Source of the DNA: Phycisphaeraceae bacterium
GTDB lineage: Bacteria; Planctomycetota; Phycisphaerae; Phycisphaerales; UBA1924
Reading direction: 5' to 3'
Length of the DNA: 64,000 nucleotides
Assembly: GCA_020639155.1 (NCBI GenBank)
Contig: JACKHF010000001.1
Span: 2,170,001-2,234,000, forward strand
Shown: piece after piece, positions 37,076 through 45,801 of the stretch
How positions within the stretch are numbered: the stretch's first letter is position 1
How the letters are laid out: every line of letters starts with the position of its first letter
Notes under the pieces: generated by a model
What the model was told of the DNA's origin: nothing
The model's input: only the letters and a program-made list of their open reading frames with translations
The model's database searches: none
Made by a program: the position numbers and the translations under genes

Positions 37076-38350
37076 TCAGCCTGCCATCATCTTCTCGATC
37101 TCCTTGATCATCTTTGGAATTTGGCTGGTCAGCACGCGATGCCCCGTCGCAGTGATCTCTACATCATCCTCAATGCGCACGCCGAGTTCCTCGTCGGGCA
37201 GATAGATGCCGGGCTCGATCGTGACGACGTTGCCCTTCTGCAACTTGCCTTCGGGTGTGATGTCGTGTGTCTCAAGACCAAGATGGTGCCCGACGCCGTG
37301 CATAAAGGCATCGGCGTACCCCGCGGCTGAGATCACCTTGCGCGCAGCTGCATCGACCTCGTGCATCCACACACCCGGCTTACACGCATTGATTGCAGCG
37401 AGCTGGGCTTTGAGCACAATGGAGTAGATCTCTGCCTGACGTTTGGTGAATCTGCCATTGACCGGGAACGTGCGCGTGACATCGGCGCTGTACCCGCACC
37501 ATTTCGCGCCGGCATCCACGACGACGAGCGAATCGTCCTTCAGCGGATTGTGGTTCGTTTTGTAATGCAAAACCGTTGCGTTCTTGCCGGACCCGACAAT
37601 CGAGTCGAACGCGAGATGGCTTGACCCGCCCTCGACGAACCCTGCTTCGAGTGCGCTCTGCGCAACGCGTTCGCGCACGCCGGGCTTGATCGCGCGAGCA
37701 ACCGCTGCAAATCCGACACCCGTTGCGCGACCGGCAAGACGGATCATCTCGACTTCGGCTGGCGATTTCACCGCGCGGAGTTCGGCCAGCAGATTTGATT
37801 TATCCTCGATCGATGCACCGGGCATGCGATCAGCAACAGCACGAAAGATCGCAAGGTCCGGCGATACTGGTGCGGTGTACGGCGCAATCGGATGTAGGAG
37901 CGCCATCTTCTTTGTGCGGGAGACCGCGCCGTTCAGCCAGCGCGCGAGCGAGTTCGTGCGGAAGATCGTTTTGAACCCGGTCGACTCGCGCAGCGATGTG
38001 CCAATCATGTCGCGCAACCCATCCCATTGCTCAAGCTCGGGGTTGAGTGGCTTAAGCAGCAGTGTTTCGCGTCTGTTCTTGTCCGGGTTCGCGGGGTCGA
38101 GCAGCAGCATTGCGCCGGGCTCGTCGGTGATGCCGGTCAGATACTCGAAGTGTGGGTGCGGCGTGTAGTGCCCGGACAGATGCGCGTTGTGATCGCCCGC
38201 AATGACGAGCCCAACGCAGTTACCGAGTGCTTTGAGCACGTGCTGGCGGCGGGCGGCGAACTCGGAAAGCGGTATGTGGTCGAGATTTGACGTGCTGGGT
38301 TTGCGAGTTGAGGTTGTCCTGCGTGAAGTCGTTTTCTTTCGGGCAGCCAT
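37076..38350 (-). CDS. pepP: M24B aminopeptidase (Xaa-Pro aminopeptidase type)
   Basis: 424 residues. After a basic tail (MAARKKTTSRRTTSTRK) comes the N-terminal creatinase/AMP_N domain (HPHFEYLTGITDEPGAMLLL), then the pita-bread catalytic domain. Its metal ligands lie in VVDAGAKWCGYSADVTRTF (two Asp), GVGHHLGLETHD (His), TIEPGIYL (Glu) and GVRIEDDV (Glu). It removes N-terminal residues next to proline. The Lys/Arg/Ser/Thr-rich tail is not part of the usual enzyme and resembles those of the ppdK product and the DUF1801 protein at 53639. It lies 66 bp downstream of tilS. Confidence 0.94.
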   Translation of the reverse strand: MAARKKTTSRRTTSTRKPSTSNLDHIPLSEFAARRQHVLKALGNCVGLVIAGDHNAHLSGHYTPHPHFEYLTGITDEPGAMLLLDPANPDKNRRETLLLKPLNPELEQWDGLRDMIGTSLRESTGFKTIFRTNSLARWLNGAVSRTKKMALLHPIAPYTAPVSPDLAIFRAVADRMPGASIEDKSNLLAELRAVKSPAEVEMIRLAGRATGVGFAAVARAIKPGVRERVAQSALEAGFVEGGSSHLAFDSIVGSGKNATVLHYKTNHNPLKDDSLVVVDAGAKWCGYSADVTRTFPVNGRFTKRQAEIYSIVLKAQLAAINACKPGVWMHEVDAAARKVISAAGYADAFMHGVGHHLGLETHDITPEGKLQKGNVVTIEPGIYLPDEELGVRIEDDVEITATGHRVLTSQIPKMIKEIEKMMAG

Positions 38351-38416
38351 GTGTTGCTCCGGGGCATGTGATGGGATGGGTTCGGATCGTATCCGGCTCA
38401 GCCAGCACGATGCGGT

Positions 38417-39571
38417 CTACTCGCCAGACTTCGCAGCAGTCACGTGCTCCCGTGTGATTGTCCACTCGACAAAGCCCGTTTGGATCGTCTTTGTGGAGCC
38501 GTCCGATGAAAGGATCGCATCGATAAGCGAAGCAATAACAGGCTGGGTGACACGGTCCATCCCAATGTTTTCTGAGAGATCCAGGATCACTGCGCGAGTC
38601 AGTTCACCAAGCGTGATCGCGTGCGATTCGTGAAGCCTGCGCCGATCGAGCGTGATGTGCAGGTTTGATCGTTCGATCACAGCTGCTTCATACAACTGGT
38701 CAGCATGTGATTGCACAAGTTTGTGTGTGTTCGACACTAGATCGGCAGCTGTGCTGACGTGCTCGGCAGCGCGCTCGAACCTGTCATGGATAAGCGGAGC
38801 GAGTGTGTGCCTGATATACGCGCGCGATCGCGAGAGATCGTCGTTTGTCGTGTCGTGCTGCCAGTCGGTGTTGCACAACCTGCAGATGTTAACAGCATCT
38901 GCACGCGAGATACCCAGCATCGGTCTGATGATCGAGTAGTCCGGTGAGAGTCTACGGATCGGTGCGATGCCAGAGAGCCCCTTCAAACCTGAGCCACGGA
39001 ACAGGCGCATGAGGACAGTTTCGAGCTGATCGTCTGCGTGATGGGCTGTCGCAATAGCAGGGCAGGCGTGGTCGTACGCGATGTCGTGCAACGCGTCGTA
39101 TCGCCGAGCGCGTGCGAGCGACTCTGCGTTCGATCCTGCGTCTTTGCAACTGATCGAACGTGTGACAACCGGAATGCCCAGTGCGGTGCCCATAGCATGA
39201 ACGTGGTCGGCATCCTGCTGGGCAAGCGAAGGCTCACGCATGTCGTGGACGATGTGGCCGAGCACGAGTGTGTCTGGTGAGTTCCGGCAGGCTAAGGCCA
39301 AGATCAGCGTCAGAGCGGTCGAGTCGGCACCTCCCGAGCAGGCGATAAGGGTACGAACTGGCTCTCCTGTGCCGGTTTGTGCGGGCAAAGGCGCAAAGTC
39401 TGCGCGGTCGTGCGGTCGGTTCTGCGCAGATAGGACGTTGCCAGCCCGGTTTGGCGATACAGAGGATGCACGAACCTGCGAGCAGAGATGCCGCCAGCGG
39501 GAAATGACATCACGCACGCGCTGGTCATGGCGGATCGGATCGAAGGGGAATGTTGGCCGGGGTTCGGTCAC
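38417..39571 (-). CDS. tilS: tRNA(Ile)-lysidine synthase
   Basis: 384 residues. The PP-loop ATP-binding motif SGGADS is at residues 79-84, preceded by RTLIAC and followed by GHIVHDMRE and ATAHHADDQLETVLMRLFRGSGLKGLSGI, the hallmark region of TilS. The enzyme converts the wobble cytidine of tRNA-Ile(CAU) to lysidine and is normally essential. About 70 residues precede the PP-loop core, more than usual; the start may lie further downstream, but no better one is obvious. It is divergent from the next gene with a 38-bp gap. Confidence 0.93.
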   Translation of the reverse strand: MTEPRPTFPFDPIRHDQRVRDVISRWRHLCSQVRASSVSPNRAGNVLSAQNRPHDRADFAPLPAQTGTGEPVRTLIACSGGADSTALTLILALACRNSPDTLVLGHIVHDMREPSLAQQDADHVHAMGTALGIPVVTRSISCKDAGSNAESLARARRYDALHDIAYDHACPAIATAHHADDQLETVLMRLFRGSGLKGLSGIAPIRRLSPDYSIIRPMLGISRADAVNICRLCNTDWQHDTTNDDLSRSRAYIRHTLAPLIHDRFERAAEHVSTAADLVSNTHKLVQSHADQLYEAAVIERSNLHITLDRRRLHESHAITLGELTRAVILDLSENIGMDRVTQPVIASLIDAILSSDGSTKTIQTGFVEWTITREHVTAAKSGE

Positions 39572-39609
39572 GAACGATGGTAGAGAGCAGTGTCACGAGC
39601 AGATAGAAC

Positions 39610-40440
39610 ATGACGACGCATCTGATCCAGGAGAGTAGTCAGCAACCCGAAGCAACCGGGCTCGCTGCCAATCAGGCGTATCTGGGTGATCAGCCGAGTG
39701 AAGACACACAATCAGGGACGCAGGCTGGGCCAGCACTTCCAGCCCAGCCTGACGCAGTGCAATCAGCCCCTCCCATCGTGCTTCACAGGCCTGCGACGAC
39801 AACCAACGAGTCTGTGGGCTTTGACGTGCCGGGACTTGCGGATGAACACAACACAGTCACAGCGGAGCAGTCGCTACCGGATGCTCAGCCTGCAAACATG
39901 CTGAAAGATGTTCTTGCGCCGACGCTGATGGCGCTGGGCATTGTGGCGCTGCTCTGGACCTCGCTGCGGATTCTTCGTAAGCGGGCGATCAGGATGCGCA
40001 ACGCACCGCGGATCTCATCGCACGAAAAGTTGCAGGCGATCAAGGAGAAGGCTGAAAACGAGTACAGCACCAGACATCATGCCGATTCGGTGATGGCGCA
40101 GCTCCTTGAACAGGCGCAACAGTTGACTGCGACAATGGATAACAAAGCATTGATTCTCGAGCGATTGATAGCAGATGCTGACGATCGAATCGAGAGGTTG
40201 ACGCGTGCGCAAGGCCCTGCAGCGACTCCATCCCAGTTCGGTGATCATCCAGCGCCTGCTCCATTTGAAGCGGGGCCTCGAATAGGTACCAGAACGACAT
40301 CACGTAATGTGCCAGATGACCATCAGGAGATCTACGACATGGCGGACCGTGGGCTGCGCTCTATCGACATTGCCCGCAGGCTTGACCGAGAAGTGGGGCA
40401 GGTGGAGTTGATTCTGTCGCTCCGTTCTCGCAGCGCGTAA
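39610..40440 (+). CDS. Membrane-anchored protein with coiled coil and HTH-like tail
   Basis: 276 residues. The first 95 are Pro/Ala/Gln/Ser-rich and probably disordered. A single membrane helix follows (APTLMALGIVALLWTSLRIL), then a basic stretch and an amphipathic, coiled-coil-like region from EKLQAIKEKAENEY to ADDRIERLTRA. A second disordered part leads to a C-terminal block, EIYDMADRGLRSIDIARRL, which resembles the helix-turn-helix-like tail of DUF2802/DUF6115-type proteins. No function can be assigned. Confidence 0.75.
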   Translation: MTTHLIQESSQQPEATGLAANQAYLGDQPSEDTQSGTQAGPALPAQPDAVQSAPPIVLHRPATTTNESVGFDVPGLADEHNTVTAEQSLPDAQPANMLKDVLAPTLMALGIVALLWTSLRILRKRAIRMRNAPRISSHEKLQAIKEKAENEYSTRHHADSVMAQLLEQAQQLTATMDNKALILERLIADADDRIERLTRAQGPAATPSQFGDHPAPAPFEAGPRIGTRTTSRNVPDDHQEIYDMADRGLRSIDIARRLDREVGQVELILSLRSRSA

Positions 40441-40645
40441 CATATCTTGACGTTGACTGGCGTCCGAAGCGCCCGGATTTGGCTTTGTTTGGCTTGTTCC
40501 GGACGGGGCTGATGCAATCAAGCTGAACGAACTCCCAACAAAGCAGCCAGCATTGGGCGAACTTTACGTTCGCCTGCTCGACTATGATCGTTGCAGCGAA
40601 GAGCAACGAGTTGAGTGTTGCTTTGGTGTTTGATGGGAGGTTGCA
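40441..40645. other. Intergenic region before lemA with inverted repeat
   Basis: GGCGAAC-TTTAC-GTTCGCC (40556-40574) is a perfect 7-bp inverted repeat. TATGAT at 40583-40588 could be a -10 box but has no good -35. GGGAGG before the lemA ATG is a strong ribosome site. No gene is seen. Confidence 0.45.
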
Positions 40646-41278
40646 ATGGTTGGACTGACACTTGGTCTCAGCACACTCTTAGTCGGTGCCGGTATTGGCC
40701 TTGCCATATTGGTTGTCATCCTGCTGTATTCTGTTGGCGTATTCAACAAACTTGTATCGCTTCGCGAGCGGTTCAAGAACGCATTTGCGCAAATCGATGT
40801 GCAGTTGGTTCGTCGCTACGAACTCATCCCCAACCTCGTTGAGACTGTCAAAGGCTACATGAAACACGAGAAGGAGACGCTGGAAGCTGTGATCAGTGCG
40901 CGCAATGCAGCGATGTCAGGGTTGCAGGCAGCAAAGGCTAATCCCGGAAATCCGCAGGCGATGCAGCAGTTGATGAGTGCTGAAAACCAGTTGGGTGGCG
41001 TTCTCGGTCGTCTGTTTGCTGTTGCCGAGGCGTACCCGGACCTGAAAGCATCCGCAAACATGCAGCAACTGACAGAAGAACTCACCTCAACAGAGAACAA
41101 GATCGCCTATGCGCGTCAGGCATTCAACGATGGAGCCACCATCTACAACGAATACAAGAAGCAGTTCCCGCAACTGATCGTCGCTGCTCTGACCGGGCAC
41201 GGTGAGCACGCCGAGTATCTGGAGTTCGAGCAGAGCAAGATCGAAGCTGCGCAGGACGCTCCGAAGGTCAGCTTCTAA
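40646..41278 (+). CDS. LemA family protein
   Basis: 210 residues, typical for LemA. One N-terminal membrane helix (VGAGIGLAILVVILLYSVGV) is followed by the family block KNAFAQIDVQLVRRYELIPN and LVETVKGYMKHEKETLE, then a helical bundle and the usual YARQAFNDGATIYNEYKKQFP near the end. GGGAGG precedes the ATG. LemA genes often sit beside M48/HtpX proteases; here the M48 gene follows after one intervening membrane-protein gene. Confidence 0.95.
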   Translation: MVGLTLGLSTLLVGAGIGLAILVVILLYSVGVFNKLVSLRERFKNAFAQIDVQLVRRYELIPNLVETVKGYMKHEKETLEAVISARNAAMSGLQAAKANPGNPQAMQQLMSAENQLGGVLGRLFAVAEAYPDLKASANMQQLTEELTSTENKIAYARQAFNDGATIYNEYKKQFPQLIVAALTGHGEHAEYLEFEQSKIEAAQDAPKVSF

Positions 41279-41327
41279 CTCTCTTCACTCTTCTATAGTG
41301 GAAACAACCTGATTATTCGAGGATACG

Positions 41328-42962
41328 GTGGACGAGCCTTCTATTGCTCAGCCTCGCAAGGGATTGTGGTCTCGCCTCTGGGTGGTGTCATTGCCGGTTG
41401 CGCTGTGGTTTGCAGCGACGCTTTTCCTGCTGGGGAATATTGGGCTTCAGCAGGATGACTGGTTCTATGTTCTTCGTGATGCTGAGACCGATCATGTCAA
41501 ATCGTTGTGGTTTACAGGGGAACTCCACTTCTTTCGTCCGTTGTTTCGCATTTTTGTGCCAGCGTTATGGACGCTCTGCGTCAATCTGCCGTGGATTGCT
41601 CATGTTGTGACCGCGGTTGTGCATGGTGTATGCGTGCTCTCAATCTTTCGGCTGTGCAGAACACTTCGGCTCGATCATTGCTCATGCATGGCTGGGGCGC
41701 TGTTGTATCTTATTCATCCGGTGCATGAGCAGTTGATGCTCTGGCCGACATCGATGCCGACAGCACTCGGGATTGCATTTGCGGTTGAATGGCTGCGTGT
41801 TGCTGTGTTGTATAGTCAGCGTGATACACATCGATCGCAATCAGATCGCATTTGTGGCGTGCGAGGGCCCGTCACGCTTGTGGCTGGACTTGCTGCAGCA
41901 GCATTTGCTGTTGCGGCAATGAACGAGCAGTCGGTTATGGTGTTGTGTGCTGCGCCAGTTGCGGTTGTGTTCTTTGGATCAGGTTCTATAAAGCGCCGAG
42001 TCAGTCTGGGGGCTTTGATCAGTTGTGCGATTCTTCCGATGCTCGTTGTATATCTGTGGATGCATTCTGTTGCGTGTTTTTCTGTGGATACGGGAAATGG
42101 TTCTGTGGTACCTCTTGCTGATGCGGGTCGAAGGCTCCGCGAACTGGGGCATCAGGTGTTGTCGGGCATGTCCATGGAGCACTTCTTTGACGGTGCATTC
42201 TCAACAGGGATGAGAACGATTGGGCATCGCTGGTTTGTTGCGGTTCCATTGATTGCGTGCATGTGTGTTGTCGTGCGTGGATGGTGGAACTGGTGTGCAA
42301 GCAGGCCCGACGCAGTCCATCTTCGCAGTGCTGTGCTTGCCATGCTGTTTGGCGTTGTGATCTTTCTGTTCGGATGGCTACCAATTGCTCGTATTTACTA
42401 CTGGATGGGATCGCGCCTGCACGGTCCGCCGATGGTTGGTGTTGCAATCTTCGTTGCTGGGCTCGGTTCGTGCATCGCGTGCATGCCATGGAACACCGCT
42501 CACCGAGTCTTGCGGCATTGCGCGGTGGCTGGCATGCTCATCGGCTCGCTGGTCTGCGTTGTTCTGATGATCGGTGTGCAGCAGGCATACCGCGACCGCT
42601 GGCTGCGTGATCTGAAGGAACTTGATAATCTGGTGGCACTCGTGCCGAATCCTCCGAAGGGCGCGGTGTTTGTTCCCACCTTTGTTGCGTGGCCGAGACC
42701 GCTGACAGGAGATGGGCAGTTCGATTTTGGCAGGCGCGATGTGTTTATTAGCTGGTGGTCCAGCGCGTGGGTTGTTCGCAGGGCGTTCCATCGGCGTGAT
42801 ATCTGGTGCTCATGGACAGACTGGCAGAGTCCACAACTCGTCAGGATCGATCGTGAGCATGGCACCGTGCACACACCCGAGGGAACATTCGATCTTTCAG
42901 CGGTCATTCTATTTCGCGTCGATCCCGATGGGAATGTTGCACTTGTGCCCAAGCCCGATTGA
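41328..42962 (+). CDS. Polytopic membrane protein, GT-C glycosyltransferase-like
   Basis: 544 residues from GTG with GAGG upstream. About ten hydrophobic segments follow an N-terminal basic stretch. The first periplasmic loop begins GLQQDDWFYV with an acidic pair, as in GT-C glycosyltransferases of the GT39/ArnT kind, and LIHPVHEQLMLWPTSMP follows in the next loop. The C-terminal 130 residues are soluble and Trp-rich. The call as a lipid-linked sugar transferase is by layout only. It separates lemA from the M48 gene. Confidence 0.7.
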   Translation: MDEPSIAQPRKGLWSRLWVVSLPVALWFAATLFLLGNIGLQQDDWFYVLRDAETDHVKSLWFTGELHFFRPLFRIFVPALWTLCVNLPWIAHVVTAVVHGVCVLSIFRLCRTLRLDHCSCMAGALLYLIHPVHEQLMLWPTSMPTALGIAFAVEWLRVAVLYSQRDTHRSQSDRICGVRGPVTLVAGLAAAAFAVAAMNEQSVMVLCAAPVAVVFFGSGSIKRRVSLGALISCAILPMLVVYLWMHSVACFSVDTGNGSVVPLADAGRRLRELGHQVLSGMSMEHFFDGAFSTGMRTIGHRWFVAVPLIACMCVVVRGWWNWCASRPDAVHLRSAVLAMLFGVVIFLFGWLPIARIYYWMGSRLHGPPMVGVAIFVAGLGSCIACMPWNTAHRVLRHCAVAGMLIGSLVCVVLMIGVQQAYRDRWLRDLKELDNLVALVPNPPKGAVFVPTFVAWPRPLTGDGQFDFGRRDVFISWWSSAWVVRRAFHRRDIWCSWTDWQSPQLVRIDREHGTVHTPEGTFDLSAVILFRVDPDGNVALVPKPD

Positions 42963-43020
42963 GAGGATGCTACGATTTCTGCAACACGTCTCCTGTTTTT
43001 CCAACCAATGATGCAGCACA

Positions 43021-45003
43021 ATGGATTTCTTTGAGCATCAGGACAGAGCACGCAAGCACACAGGCCGACTGGTCTTCCTGTTTGTTGTTGGCGTGGTCTC
43101 GGTAGCGTGTCTCGTTGGCCTGCTCATCGTGATGGTGTTTGGGGTTGGGGCTTCCCGGACAGAGGGCTCCAATGAACTGCTGTCACTCCAGTGGCCGGTA
43201 GCTGCGGGTACATCACTGCTGACCATGGTCGTGATCAGTCTGGCGAGCATGGGCAAGTCGGCACAGCTGAAGTTCGGTGGCGGGAGGATGGTCGCCGAGA
43301 GTCTTGGCGGCAGGCTTGTCACGCGCGAGACTGCTTCGCCGGAAGAGAAGCGACTGCTCAATGTTGTTGAGGAAATGGCGATTGCATCCGGTGTGCCTAC
43401 ACCACCGGTCTATGTCATGGATCGCGAGAACGGGATCAACGCGTTCGCTGCGGGCAATCGCCCAGAGTCCGCGGTCATTGGTGTGACACGCGGCACCGTG
43501 CAGACAATGTCGCGCGATGAACTCCAGGGCATCATTGCGCACGAGTTCTCGCACATTCTCAATGGCGACATGCGCATCAATATCAGGCTGATTGGATGGA
43601 TCTTCGGTCTGATCGTCATCAGTATTGCTGGCCGGGTGCTGCTGCGTTCGATGTGGTACACGGGTTCGGGTGTGCGCGTTCGATCGAGTCGAGACAGGGA
43701 CAGCGGGGGCGGGCAACTCGCGATCATAGGGCTCGGTATCGGTCTGATGGTGCTCGGCGCTGTGGGCTCGTTCTTTGGAAGATTGATCCAGGCGGCAATC
43801 AGCAGACAGCGTGAGTTTCTTGCTGATGCTTCCGCGGTCCAGTTCACACGCAACCCCGATGGCATTGGAAGCGCGCTCAAAAAGATTGCGGGTGTTGGTT
43901 CGCGTATTGAGAATCCGCACGCGAGTGAGTGCTCGCACATGTTCTTTGGGTCGTACGCCTCACTGTCCTCTGTGTTTGCAACACATCCTCCGATCAATGA
44001 ACGCATCGCAAGGATTGATCCCCGGTGGGCCAAGCTCACAAGCGAGCAGCGATCTATGGAGTTGCGGGAACTGAAATCCCGTGCAGTAGCGTCTTTGCAG
44101 GGCGGGCGCGGAGCAGCAGGGTTTGCTGGCGCTGAGACAAGCAGCGGTTCTGTTGTGGCAAGTGTGAAGCCGTCCACTGCGGTGATTGAGTCTATCGGCA
44201 AGGTGCACGAGCACCGTGTTGACTTTGCCGAGCGCGCGGTTGCTGCGATGCCTAAACGCATCCGAGAGGCGGCCGGCGAGCCCTTCGGCGCGACAGCACT
44301 GTTGATGGCGATCGTCTACTCGAACGATAACGATGTGCAACAGGTTCAGGAGCAGACGATACAGGGCTTGAAGATCCGTGGACTCACACACGAAGTTCGC
44401 TCATTCGTCCCGATCCTTGATACGCTGGATCCTGTGCTGCGATTGCCGACGCTGGACCTGCTTCTGCCGACACTTGCTGCGCTGAGCGAGAAGCAGCGCA
44501 CGCTGTTGGTTGGCGCTGTGCTTGAGATGATCCGCGCAGATCAGAGGGTGGATCTTTTCGAATGGGCACTCCATCGGATCGTGTCGATCCACCTGCGAGG
44601 TGGCGAGCCGTTGGTGATGCCACGAAGGACACTGCTCACTCGGGAACAGCCTGCATGCACGGATGTGATGTCGGTGCTGGCAAGTGCTGGCGCTCCGGAT
44701 GCAGAATCAGCAGGGCACGCGTTTGCGCGCGGTGTTGGTGTGCTCTCACAGGCTGGGATTGGCACATTGCGATATGAATCTGGCAGAACGCTCAGAGATC
44801 TCGACCAAGGACTTGACATGCTCGACAATCTCTCTATCGCGCACAAGCGTGTGTTCCTGCTTGCGTGTGCAGCGGTTGTTGTTGACGATCGAGTCGTGAC
44901 GGTTGCTGAAGCTGAGTTGCTGCGTGCGGTAGCAGATTCGCTCGGCGTACCCGTGCCGCCGATCGTGCTCGAACTCCGCAGCGCCCAACTTGCGTCTTCC
45001 TAG
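43021..45003 (+). CDS. M48 family metalloprotease with TerB-like C-terminal domain
   Basis: 660 residues. Two N-terminal membrane helices are followed by the HtpX-like protease domain. The zinc motif is HEFSH (residues 174-178) with the third ligand Glu265 in SRQREFLADA, and a membrane pair follows HEFSH (WIFGLIVISIAGRVL; GLGIGLMVLGAVGSFFG). From about residue 390 on is an added helical part with LLVGAVLEMIRADQRVDLFE and VFLLACAAVVVDDRVVTVAEAE, whose spacing of acidic residues looks TerB-like. HtpX-type proteases degrade damaged membrane proteins. The stop abuts the stop of the opposing gene with no gap. Confidence 0.9.
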   Translation: MDFFEHQDRARKHTGRLVFLFVVGVVSVACLVGLLIVMVFGVGASRTEGSNELLSLQWPVAAGTSLLTMVVISLASMGKSAQLKFGGGRMVAESLGGRLVTRETASPEEKRLLNVVEEMAIASGVPTPPVYVMDRENGINAFAAGNRPESAVIGVTRGTVQTMSRDELQGIIAHEFSHILNGDMRINIRLIGWIFGLIVISIAGRVLLRSMWYTGSGVRVRSSRDRDSGGGQLAIIGLGIGLMVLGAVGSFFGRLIQAAISRQREFLADASAVQFTRNPDGIGSALKKIAGVGSRIENPHASECSHMFFGSYASLSSVFATHPPINERIARIDPRWAKLTSEQRSMELRELKSRAVASLQGGRGAAGFAGAETSSGSVVASVKPSTAVIESIGKVHEHRVDFAERAVAAMPKRIREAAGEPFGATALLMAIVYSNDNDVQQVQEQTIQGLKIRGLTHEVRSFVPILDTLDPVLRLPTLDLLLPTLAALSEKQRTLLVGAVLEMIRADQRVDLFEWALHRIVSIHLRGGEPLVMPRRTLLTREQPACTDVMSVLASAGAPDAESAGHAFARGVGVLSQAGIGTLRYESGRTLRDLDQGLDMLDNLSIAHKRVFLLACAAVVVDDRVVTVAEAELLRAVADSLGVPVPPIVLELRSAQLASS

Positions 45004-45792
45004 TCAGGCTGTCGCACAGACGAGCACTTGATCGCTCTCATCAAGGTCCTCAGCAAAGCTCGCTGGCACGACATGCACATCGCCGTTGTCATCGAGTGCG
45101 ATTTCATCTCGCACGAACACTTCGACTTGAGCAAACCCCGCTTCGTGCATGGCATCACGCAACTCGACAATAGACCACAATCTCCAATCGTATTCGAATG
45201 CGCTGGGAAACTCGGTCACAGCACCGTCTGATTTGGTGACAACAAAGTGGAGTGCGTTTTGGACGCGGTTGGTCAGCAGATCAACGTGCTGCTGTTCCCA
45301 GCAGTATTCGATGTCCTCACCATCCGGGCCTGCAAACTGCTGCACGATCTCGCCGGTCATGAGTGAATCCGAACCAACGTACAAGTCGCACGCGAAGAAC
45401 CCGTGGGGGAGCAAGCGGGATCTGGCGTGTTTGAGATACGCCAGCAGGTCTGACCGCGCGTGCCATTCACAGATTGCAAAGTTTAATCCTGCAATGATGT
45501 CGGCTTTTTCGTGCACATCCATGACATTTGCGCAGACAGGAGTGACACGTTCGATGTCGTAGGCTCGTTCCAAGGGTTCGGGATCAGCATCAATCGCAAA
45601 CGCGTGACTGTCTGTGACAGCTTTGACCCACTGGCGTGCGAGTGCTCCTGGGCCTGCGAACTCGTCAGAAAAGACAAGCGGATGTGACGCGACGCTCTGC
45701 CGATTCGCAAACCACGCGTGGATAGCGCACAGGACAGCGATGTCTGTCTCGGGTAATTGCACGCACAACTGGTACAGGTCGTACTTGTCCAT
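45004..45792 (-). CDS. Class I SAM-dependent methyltransferase
   Basis: 262 residues. A short helical N-terminus leads to a Rossmann-type core: FAGPGALARQW for motif I, FAIDADPEPL for the acidic end of strand 2, VCANVMDV for the next strand and ADIIAGLNFAICEWH for motif post-I. The later LPHGFFACDLYVG fits motif III. The substrate is unknown. It lies 9 bp downstream of the ABC permease gene on the same strand and is probably co-transcribed with it. Confidence 0.85.
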   Translation of the reverse strand: MDKYDLYQLCVQLPETDIAVLCAIHAWFANRQSVASHPLVFSDEFAGPGALARQWVKAVTDSHAFAIDADPEPLERAYDIERVTPVCANVMDVHEKADIIAGLNFAICEWHARSDLLAYLKHARSRLLPHGFFACDLYVGSDSLMTGEIVQQFAGPDGEDIEYCWEQQHVDLLTNRVQNALHFVVTKSDGAVTEFPSAFEYDWRLWSIVELRDAMHEAGFAQVEVFVRDEIALDDNGDVHVVPASFAEDLDESDQVLVCATA

Positions 45793-45801
45793 ATGGATGC
45801 G

